DNA from: Nocardia transvalensis NBRC 15921
Lineage (GTDB): Bacteria; Actinomycetota; Actinomycetes; Mycobacteriales; Mycobacteriaceae
Reading direction: 5' to 3'
DNA length: 64,000 bases
Assembly (NCBI RefSeq): GCF_000308875.1
Contig: NZ_BAGL01000080.1
Span: 17,457-81,456 of the forward strand
Part shown: positions 57,684 through 64,000 of the stretch, piece by piece
How the letters are laid out: the number at the start of each line of letters is the position of its first letter
How positions within the stretch are numbered: position 1 is the stretch's first letter
Made by a program: the position numbers and the translations under genes
The notes under the pieces: model-generated
Database searches by the model: none
Seen by the model: only the letters and a program-made list of their open reading frames with translations
What the model was told of the DNA's origin: nothing

Positions 57684-58755
57684 AGCCCGCCTCGGCCGCT
57701 CCGGATACGAGCGCGTCCAGGCCGAACGCGTCGACCGGACCCAGGGCGCCCGTCGCGCGCAGGCCGCCGTCCAGGGCGGTCTGCGCGCCCCACGCGAGGA
57801 TCGCGCCGGTGAAGTCGTACGGATCTCCCCCGGTGAGCGTGACCGACGACAGGACGCGCCCGGCCGCGTCCGAGACGTCGGCGACCGCCCACGACCGGGT
57901 GCGGGCCCGCGACTCGGGTCCCGGACCGCCCCTCGACCCGGTCACGACGCGGGCGAGCCCCGCCTCGGCCAGCCGCTTCACCGGTTCCACCCGCGCGACG
58001 GCATCGGACAGCAGCGCGGTGACCTGGAGGCCGCGCGCCGCCACCGCTGCGGGCGCACCGACGTAGACGCCCGCGTCGCGCAGGCCGGGGTAGGTCCGGG
58101 TGAGCGCGAGATGTTCCGATCCGGGCACCGACGCCCCGGTCCGCGACCGGCCGCCGACCTCGAAGGTGCGAATCCGCGCGCCCAGCCGTTCGGATACGAC
58201 GCGTCCGCCGCGCAGCGCGAAGCCGCGTTCGAACAGCATGCCGATTACCGATGCCCGGGTGCCGCCGCTGATGCCGGGGCTCGCGACGAAGTATCCGATA
58301 TCGGCCCGGACGGCGCCGGGCGCCTCCTGTAGCGCGAGGGCGGCCGCCAGATTGCCGGGCACGTAATCGAATCCGAACGCGGTCAGCAGGCCCGCGCCCG
58401 CCCGCCGCGCCTCGTCGTCGCGGTCGAAGACGTCGCGGATGAACGGCCCCTCGCCGGTGGAGTCGAAGTAGTGCGCTCCCGCCTCGAGCGCCGCCGCGAG
58501 GGCGGGTCCGCCGTAGCGCAGGAACGGCCCGACCGTCGTCACCAGCACATCCCCGCGGCTCAGCAGGGCGCGCACCGAGGCGGGATCGGCGACGTCGGCC
58601 ACCGCGGTCTCCGCGCCGCCGATGTCGGTGGCGAGTTTCCCGAGGGCGGCGGCATTGCGCCCCGCAAGGACGGGGACGACGCCGCGGGCGACGAGGTCCT
58701 CGGCGACGAGGCGCCCGGTGTACCCGGTGGCGCCGAACAACACGATCTTCGGCAT
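57673..58755 (-). CDS. Saccharopine dehydrogenase-like NAD(P)-binding protein
   Basis: A 360-residue protein. MPKIVLFGATGYTGRLVAEDLVARG is a GxxGxxG Rossmann motif. AGRNAAALGKLATDIG, DVLVTTVGPFLRYGGPALAAALEAGAHYFDSTGEGPFIRDVF and AGLLTAFGFDYVPGNL are characteristic of the saccharopine dehydrogenase-like/trans-acting enoyl reductase family, in which lysine metabolism is not implied. Mycobacterial relatives reduce lipid intermediates. It starts 4 bases after the end of the FAD/Fe-S gene and is probably co-transcribed with it. Confidence 0.85.
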   Translation of the reverse strand: MPKIVLFGATGYTGRLVAEDLVARGVVPVLAGRNAAALGKLATDIGGAETAVADVADPASVRALLSRGDVLVTTVGPFLRYGGPALAAALEAGAHYFDSTGEGPFIRDVFDRDDEARRAGAGLLTAFGFDYVPGNLAAALALQEAPGAVRADIGYFVASPGISGGTRASVIGMLFERGFALRGGRVVSERLGARIRTFEVGGRSRTGASVPGSEHLALTRTYPGLRDAGVYVGAPAAVAARGLQVTALLSDAVARVEPVKRLAEAGLARVVTGSRGGPGPESRARTRSWAVADVSDAAGRVLSSVTLTGGDPYDFTGAILAWGAQTALDGGLRATGALGPVDAFGLDALVSGAAEAGFSR

Positions 58756-58759
58756 GGTC

Positions 58760-61636
58760 CTACCTGTCGTTCCGTGCGGTTGGCCGTGCGTGGTCCGGGA
58801 GCTTCCCGGCGAGCAGTTCGGCCAGGTGAGCGCCGCGCAGGTGGGCGAGGTGCTCGATCTGTGTGCGGCAGGAGAACCCGTCCGCCAGGATCACCGTATC
58901 GTCCGCCGCCGCGCGCAGGGCGGGCAGGAGCTGGGTTTCGGCCACGGCGACCGAGACGTCGTAGTGGCCGCGTTCGGCGCCGAAATTGCCTGCCAGCCCG
59001 CAACATCCGCCGACCGCCGTGACCTCGGCGCCGGCGCGTTCCAGCAGGCGGCGGTCGGCGTCCCAGCCGAGCACCGCGTGGTGGTGGCAGTGCGGCTGGG
59101 CCAGCACCCGCACCTCGGACAGGTCGGGGAGCCGGTAATCCTCGTCGGCGCTCAGCAGTTCCGACAGGGTGCGCACGGCCGCCGAAACCGCCCGCGCCTC
59201 TTCGGATTCCACTAGCTCGGTGAGATCGGAGCGGAGGACGGCGGTACAGGACGGCTCGATCCCCAGCACCGTCATGCCCTGTGCGACATAGGGATGCAGT
59301 GCCGCGACGGTCTGTTCGAGCCGCCGGCGCGCGCCGTCGAGCTGGCCGGTGGAGATCCAGGTCAGCCCGCAGCAGACGCCGCGCGGCGGAACGTGCACGC
59401 GATAACCGGCCGACCGGAGCACCTCCAGCAGCGCGGTCGCGACCGCGGGTGTGAAGCTGTCGGTGAAGGTGTCGACGAACAGCACGACGTCCTTGGTCGC
59501 GGCGCCGGTCATCGTCGCCCGCTGTGCGGCGCGCCACGCCGACCGGTCGGCGGCGGCGCCGATCTCCGGAATCGCGCGGCGCGCATCGATACCCGCGATC
59601 CAGGCGACCATCGGATGGGTGGCGCGAATCCCGCCGAGCCGGTTGGCGACGCGAGGCATGCGGCGGGCCAGGCGCAGCCACAGCGGCAGCCGCCCCAGCG
59701 AATAGTGCGAGCGCGGCCGCACCTTCCCCTTGTACCGCTGGTGCAGGACCTCGGCCTTGTAGGTGGCCATGTCGACGCCGGTCGGGCAGTCGGACTTACA
59801 GCCCTTACAGCTCAGGCACAGATCCAGTGCCTCGTGCACCTCGGGCGCCGACAGGCCCGCGGGGCCGAGGTGCCCGGCCACGGCGTCCTGCAGGATCCGG
59901 GCGCGGCCGCGGGTCGAATCCTTCTCCTCACCGGTGGCCTGAAACGACGGGCAGATGACGGTCGCCGACGGGTTGGGAGCGACGCACCGCCCCACCCCCG
60001 TGCACCGGTGCACGGCCCCGAACAGGCCGTCGGCGTCGTGCGGGTAGGCGAACTCCAGGGGCTGCCGCACCGCGGGCGTGTAGCGGATATCGGCGGAGGC
60101 GGGCAGCGGGTCCACGATAACGCCCGGATTCAGCAGGTTCGCGGGATCGAAGTGCTGCTTCACCCGGCCGAACAACGACAGCGCCGCGGGCGAATACATA
60201 TGCGACAGCAGCGCGCTGCGGGCCCGCCCGTCGCCGTGCTCTCCCGACATCGACCCGCCGTAGCTGCCGACCAGTTTCGCGGCATCGTCGAGGAACTCCT
60301 CGAACCGGCCGCGGCCGCGCGCGTCGTCGAGGTCGAAGTCGATCCGCACGTGCACGCAGCCGTCCCCGAAATGCCCGTACGGCACGCCCGTCAGGCCGTA
60401 GCCGCCCAGCAGATCGTCGAACTGCGCGAGGTAGGCGGCCAGGTGTTCCGGCGGCACGGCCGCGTCCTCCCAGCCGGCGTGCGCGGGCCGCCCGCTGGGC
60501 GTGCGGGCGACCAGTCCCGAGCCGTCCTCGCGGATCTTCCACAGTGCGGCAGCCTCTTTCGCGGAACCGACCAGGCGGGAATCCAGCGCGCCGCTCGCCT
60601 CGGTGACCGCGGCGACCATGGCCTCGAGTTCGGCCCGGTCCTCCCCCGCGAACTCGACGAACAGCCATCCGGCGCCGCGCGGCATCTCGGGCACGGCGCC
60701 CGGCCGCAGCGCGCGCACGACGTCGGTGATCCGGCTGTCGAGACCCTCGCACGCGATGGGCGAGAACGGGAGGATCGCCGGGACGGCCGCCGCGGCGGCG
60801 ACCATGGTCTCGAAACCGAGCACGCCCATCACGCGGTGCGTCGCGTCGGCCACCAGCCGGACATCGGCCTCCAGCACGACGCCGAGGGTGCCCTCGGATC
60901 CGACGAGCAGCTTGGTGACGTCGAACCCGTTCTCCGGCAGCAGCGGGTCGAGGGCGTAGCCGGAGACCTGCCGTCCGAAGCGCCCGAATTCGGTTCGAAT
61001 GGTGCCCAGCGATTCCCCGACCGTGGCCCGCAGCGAATCGAGCACCGCCGAGGGCCCCTCGTCCCGCCCGGCGAGGCTGCCGAGGCGCAGGTGCTCGCCC
61101 GCCACGGTGAGCACGTGCAGCCCGCGGACGTTGTCGCTGGTCCGCCCGTACCCGAGCGCGCGCGATCCGCAGGCGTTGTTGCCGATCATGCCGCCGATCG
61201 TGCACCGGCTGTGCGAGGAGGGGTCCGGGCCGAAGCGCAGGCCGTGCGGTGCGGCGGCGCGCTGGAGCGAGGCGTGCGCGATCCCCGGACGCACTCGCGC
61301 CGAACGGGTTTCGGGGTCGATGGCCAGCACCGTATCCAGGTACCGGCTGTGGTCGATGACGACGCCGGTCCCGATCGCGTTGCCCGCGATGGACGTTCCC
61401 GCGCCGCGGCTGGTGATCGGCACGCCGTTCGTCACGCACGCCGCGACCACCGACTCGACCTCCTCCGCCCGGCGGGGGAACACGACCGCGCCGGGCGGGA
61501 TCCGGTACACCGACGCGTCCGAGGCGTACAGGGCGCGGGTGAGCGCGCTGTCGTCGGTATCGATGCCGTGGTTTCTCAGCTCGGCCACGACGGCGGCGAG
61601 AGCGGCGGTACTCGGGCGGGACGCGGTGGAGTGCAC
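58760..61636 (-). CDS. FAD-linked, Fe-S D-2-hydroxyacid (D-lactate type) dehydrogenase
   Basis: A 958-residue fusion. The N-terminal FAD-binding type 4 domain has PITSRGAGTSIAGNAIG, IGGMIGNNACGSRALGYGRTSDNV and LLVGSEGTLGVV. The FAD-oxidase C domain follows, with GHFGDGCVHVRIDFDL and GEHGDGRARS; these His and Asp residues line the D-2-hydroxyacid site. A 4Fe-4S segment has CTGVGRCV...CPSF and CLSCKGCKSDCPTGVD. The C-terminus has two CCG domains (CCGLTWIS, CCGLAGNFG). Such enzymes pass electrons from D-lactate or D-2-hydroxyglutarate to the quinone pool. It starts at GTG 61636 and heads an operon with the saccharopine dehydrogenase-like gene. Confidence 0.9.
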   Translation of the reverse strand: MHSTASRPSTAALAAVVAELRNHGIDTDDSALTRALYASDASVYRIPPGAVVFPRRAEEVESVVAACVTNGVPITSRGAGTSIAGNAIGTGVVIDHSRYLDTVLAIDPETRSARVRPGIAHASLQRAAAPHGLRFGPDPSSHSRCTIGGMIGNNACGSRALGYGRTSDNVRGLHVLTVAGEHLRLGSLAGRDEGPSAVLDSLRATVGESLGTIRTEFGRFGRQVSGYALDPLLPENGFDVTKLLVGSEGTLGVVLEADVRLVADATHRVMGVLGFETMVAAAAAVPAILPFSPIACEGLDSRITDVVRALRPGAVPEMPRGAGWLFVEFAGEDRAELEAMVAAVTEASGALDSRLVGSAKEAAALWKIREDGSGLVARTPSGRPAHAGWEDAAVPPEHLAAYLAQFDDLLGGYGLTGVPYGHFGDGCVHVRIDFDLDDARGRGRFEEFLDDAAKLVGSYGGSMSGEHGDGRARSALLSHMYSPAALSLFGRVKQHFDPANLLNPGVIVDPLPASADIRYTPAVRQPLEFAYPHDADGLFGAVHRCTGVGRCVAPNPSATVICPSFQATGEEKDSTRGRARILQDAVAGHLGPAGLSAPEVHEALDLCLSCKGCKSDCPTGVDMATYKAEVLHQRYKGKVRPRSHYSLGRLPLWLRLARRMPRVANRLGGIRATHPMVAWIAGIDARRAIPEIGAAADRSAWRAAQRATMTGAATKDVVLFVDTFTDSFTPAVATALLEVLRSAGYRVHVPPRGVCCGLTWISTGQLDGARRRLEQTVAALHPYVAQGMTVLGIEPSCTAVLRSDLTELVESEEARAVSAAVRTLSELLSADEDYRLPDLSEVRVLAQPHCHHHAVLGWDADRRLLERAGAEVTAVGGCCGLAGNFGAERGHYDVSVAVAETQLLPALRAAADDTVILADGFSCRTQIEHLAHLRGAHLAELLAGKLPDHARPTARNDR

Positions 61637-61697
61637 GCCTACACCTGTACCAGCCCCGGCACTCCGCCCGCACAGGCACGCGGGTGAAGGCCCCGGA

Positions 61698-62507
61698 TCA
61701 CCCCTTGCGGGCGACCGCGCCGTAGAGGGAGACCTGCTTGTCGTGGCTGGCCGGGTGGTCGATGCCGCCGTTGTTCCAGCGGTGGATGACCTCGACGCCC
61801 GGGTCCACCATGGTCAGGCCCTCGAAGAAGCGGGCGACCTCGGCACGGGTGCGCGGCTGCACGGGTATGCCGCGGTCCACGTAGACCTGCAGCAGCCGGG
61901 CCATGCCGTCGGGATCGTCCTCGCCGTCGTCGAAATCCGTCGTCACGTGCGACATCGCCAGATACGAGCCCGGCGCCAGCGGCTCCATCAGGGTGCGCAC
62001 GATCTCGTAGACGTCGCCGGGCACGAAGTGCAGCAGCGCCATCAGCGAGACGGCCACCGGCTGCGAGAGGTCCAGGGTCTCGCGCAGTTCCGGGGCGGAC
62101 AGGATCGCCGCCGGATCCGCGGCGTCGGCCTGCACGTAGGCCGTGCGGCCCTCCGGCGTACTCACCAGCAGCGCCCGCGCGTGCGAGAGGACGATCGGAT
62201 CGTTGTCGACGTACACCACCCGGGATTCCGGCGCCAGCTCCTGCGCGACCTGATGCAGATTCGGCTCCGTGGGAATGCCCGTGCCGATGTCCAGGAACTG
62301 CCGGATGCCGCGCTCGGCGAGATAACGCGTGACGTGCCGCATGAATTCGCGATTGGTCCGCGCGGTGACCCGGACGGCCGGAAATTCCTGGAGCGCTTTC
62401 TCGGCCGCGTCGCGGTCCGCCTCGTAGTTGTCCTTGCCGCCGAGGAAATAGTCGTACATCCGTGCCGAATGCGGCACGTCGGTGTGCAGGTCGATCGGAC
62501 CGGACAC
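61698..62507 (-). CDS. SAM-dependent methyltransferase, PF04672 (DUF574) family
   Basis: A 269-residue protein with the family's N-terminal signature SARMYDYFLGGKDNYEADRDAAE, the SAM motif FLDIGTGIPTEPNLHQVAQ, VVYVDNDPIVLSHARALL and LMALLHFVPGD. A C-terminal RTRAEVARFFEGLTMVDPGVE segment follows. It is abundant in actinobacteria, but substrates are mostly unknown. The start is GTG 62507 behind AAGGAG. Nothing nearby fixes a role. Confidence 0.9.
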   Translation of the reverse strand: MSGPIDLHTDVPHSARMYDYFLGGKDNYEADRDAAEKALQEFPAVRVTARTNREFMRHVTRYLAERGIRQFLDIGTGIPTEPNLHQVAQELAPESRVVYVDNDPIVLSHARALLVSTPEGRTAYVQADAADPAAILSAPELRETLDLSQPVAVSLMALLHFVPGDVYEIVRTLMEPLAPGSYLAMSHVTTDFDDGEDDPDGMARLLQVYVDRGIPVQPRTRAEVARFFEGLTMVDPGVEVIHRWNNGGIDHPASHDKQVSLYGAVARKG

Positions 62508-62630
62508 GGCAAAGTCTCCTTGTGCGTTGACAACTGGAAGATCCCTACCCGGAGGTATACCTCATCCGGGCAATCCACCCGAGAGTATCCGTACATTCGT
62601 CCAGACCCCCGGGCCGCTACCGCTCGCGAG

Positions 62631-63218
62631 TCAGCGCGGACGCAGATCGGTGAAATGCGCGGCCATCGCCAGCAACCGCTCGGCCAATACCGTCGGGTCC
62701 GGTTCGCGTTCGGTCTCCAGCAGCCAGTCGTCGATGACCGCCATGACACCGCCGACGAGGAAGGTTCCCGCAGCGGCCGTATGCGGGCGCATATTCTCCA
62801 GGACCGGGACCGGATTGCGGCGGTGCAGATCCTCGAAGGAGCGGATCGCCGCCGTCCGGAGCGCGAACCCGCACGATCCCGTGACCAGCGCCCGGTAGAA
62901 GCGATGGTGGCCGGCCAGATGCCGTGCGGCCGAATGGATCCGGTGCCGCAGCGTGTCCTCGCCCAGGTCCGGGAGCAGCGGGTACAGCTCGCGCTCGGTG
63001 AGATCCATCGCGGCCGCCGCCAGTAGCGATTCCCGGTCGCCGAACTGCAGGTACACCACCTGGCGGCTCACGCCCGCGGCGTCGGCGAGTTCGGTCACCG
63101 CGATCGAGGTCGTGCCGCGCTCGGACACCAGCCGCACCGCCGCCTCGAACAGGGCCGCGCGCGTACGGCGCACCCGGCGGTCTCCCCCGGCCATGACCTG
63201 CGACGAATGCTGCGACAT
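62631..63218 (-). CDS. TetR family transcriptional regulator, probably leaderless
   Basis: A 195-residue TetR protein. RRTRAALFEAAVRLVSERGTTSIAVTELADAAGVSRQVVYLQFGDRESLLAAA is the HTH. The rest is a helical ligand domain (RHLAGHHRFYRALVTGSCGFALRTAAIRSFEDLHRRN...). No good ribosome site precedes ATG 63218, but a TTGTCA-N17-TATTTT promoter ends seven bases before it, placing the transcript start on the ATG itself. An ATG at 63194 is the alternative start. Confidence 0.88.
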   Translation of the reverse strand: MSQHSSQVMAGGDRRVRRTRAALFEAAVRLVSERGTTSIAVTELADAAGVSRQVVYLQFGDRESLLAAAAMDLTERELYPLLPDLGEDTLRHRIHSAARHLAGHHRFYRALVTGSCGFALRTAAIRSFEDLHRRNPVPVLENMRPHTAAAGTFLVGGVMAVIDDWLLETEREPDPTVLAERLLAMAAHFTDLRPR

Positions 63219-63224
63219 AGCCTC

Positions 63225-63275
63225 AAAATAGACATCTGTATGAAAATTGACAAGTGTATATTTGAGTATTAGATT
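63225..63275. promoter_or_regulatory. Back-to-back sigma-A-like promoters
   Basis: Minus strand: TTGTCA (63253-63248), 17 bases, TATTTT (63230-63225), for the TetR gene. Plus strand: TTGACA (63247-63252), 17 bases, TAGATT (63270-63275), pointing toward the gene at 63630. The two -35 elements overlap at TTGACAA. The tract is markedly AT-rich for this genome. Confidence 0.65.
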
Positions 63276-63629
63276 CTCGCTCACGCGAAATGGCATAATC
63301 ACATGGTGGTGGCCGGCTCCGCTACGCCGGGACGAGTTCCCGGCCGCAGGCGCCGGGAAGGGAACCGTAGGCATCGTGGCCGACGACTTGTCCTGCAACA
63401 GCGAGCCGACCGTGGCCGGACCGGCGAATACGCGCCCGGCGCTCACCGCACGCCGCGTGCGGCCGGCCGCCCGCTACCCTCTCCGACGCGCTGTCAAGCC
63501 CGGTAGAACACGCCGCACTCGCGCTCTTCATTCGTCCTCCGTTGCGCGAGCACGGATTTCCGCATGCCGCGGAACACCGGCCGCGGGCGAGGACTCGGTG
63601 ACACCGCACCACCATCGAACGGAGTTCCC
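63276..63629. other. Leader-like gene-free stretch
   Basis: About 350 bases between the plus-strand promoter and the gene at 63630. It contains only a 67-residue frame at 63303-63506 of Arg/Gly-rich composition without a ribosome site, which I do not accept. If the promoter is real, this would be a long untranslated leader. I saw no riboswitch pattern I could name. Confidence 0.4.
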
Positions 63630-64000
63630 ATGGACGATTTCCGATCCGGCCGCGCCGATCTGCGCAGTACGCCGGCCGTGCAGCCGGGACATCGGCCGCG
63701 GCCGGCGAGGTACCGGCTCGACGTGGTCGCCACGGATATCGTCGACGTCATCGAGCACGCCGGCGGCTGGCTGTTCGACCGGGCGGCGGCCGGGTGGGAG
63801 GTCACCGTGCTGGTCGCCGACGGCGTCGACGCGCGGCCGTTACGCATCCTCGGCGCCGAGATGCTGGCCCTCGGGCCGATTCTCGACGCCCGCGGCGGCG
63901 GCCGCTTCCCGCGGGCGCTGGCGGTCGCCACCGATGTCTGCGGGCGGGACCGGCGCGCCCGGCGCGGCCTGCTCAACGCGCTGGCCCACCGGGGGACGGA
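63630..64000 (+). CDS. Hypothetical protein, 3' end beyond the window
   Basis: The first 123 residues are visible. A Pro/Arg-rich start leads to YRLDVVATDIVDVIEHAGGWLFDRAAAGWEVTVLVADGVDARPLRILGAEMLALG, which looks like a beta-alpha-beta unit with a Trp/Leu-rich helix. The next part is Arg-rich (VCGRDRRARRGLLNALAHRG). I do not recognise the family. ATG 63630 has GGAG at 63621-63624. A divergent TetR gene lies upstream, so it may be its target. Confidence 0.65.
   Translation, partial: MDDFRSGRADLRSTPAVQPGHRPRPARYRLDVVATDIVDVIEHAGGWLFDRAAAGWEVTVLVADGVDARPLRILGAEMLALGPILDARGGGRFPRALAVATDVCGRDRRARRGLLNALAHRGT

Noticed and set aside
61698..62507. The PF04672 methyltransferase as a tailoring enzyme of the ATP-grasp locus or NRPS
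   Set aside because: It is 25 kb or more from both and sits in an unrelated neighbourhood. Nothing in the sequence links them.

Overview
This is a high-GC chromosomal window from an actinobacterium, most likely a Nocardia or a close relative in the Mycobacteriales. The reasons are the strong G/C third-position bias, frequent GTG starts, a SigK-type ECF sigma factor, an EntF-like multimodular NRPS, and actinobacterial families such as the PF04672 methyltransferase, MpaB-type oxygenase and LAL regulator. I saw no tRNA, rRNA, CRISPR array, insertion sequence or prophage.

Layout. 0-5.4 kb: small regulators and enzymes (PadR fragment, thioesterase, MarR/cupin pair, RibD-like reductase), including a two-gene unit of a 158-aa protein plus an MvdC/MvdD-type ATP-grasp ligase that looks like a graspetide (RiPP) locus. 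5.2-13.5 kb: a hairpin repeat cluster, an ABC-F protein, an SDR, an isolated lycopene cyclase, an M48-like protein without its zinc motif, a frameshifted PP2C phosphatase, and a SigK-like sigma factor with a truncated anti-sigma partner facing an inverted anti-sigma paralogue. 13.5-36.5 kb: one gene of about 23 kb encoding a seven-module (C-A-T)x7-TE NRPS with an EntF-like first C domain and no epimerisation domain. 37-42.5 kb: a large-subunit catalase and a small Rho_N-like protein, both behind promoters resembling general-stress sigma (SigB/SigF) sites, then an MpaB-like oxygenase, an ArsR regulator and a roadblock-like protein.

42.4-51.7 kb is the part I find most novel. Six copies of an inverted repeat, YTCAYCC-N5-RGRTGAD, occur in the intergenic gaps of a gene set comprising a four-helix membrane protein, a 71-aa protein, an AI-2E family permease, a MalT-like LAL regulator, a small membrane protein with its partner, and an alkylsulfatase. 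The half-site GGATGAG resembles the MalT box, so the local LAL regulator probably controls the set.

51.8-64 kb: accessory catabolic and regulatory genes, including a DJ-1/AraC regulator divergent from an Asp-nucleophile alpha/beta hydrolase, a hemerythrin, a TetX-like monooxygenase divergent from its TetR with clear operators, MerR/DoxX, an FAD/Fe-S D-2-hydroxyacid dehydrogenase operon, a methyltransferase, a probably leaderless TetR gene, and an unknown gene cut by the window end.

Functions are read from motifs and remembered family features. No database search was run.
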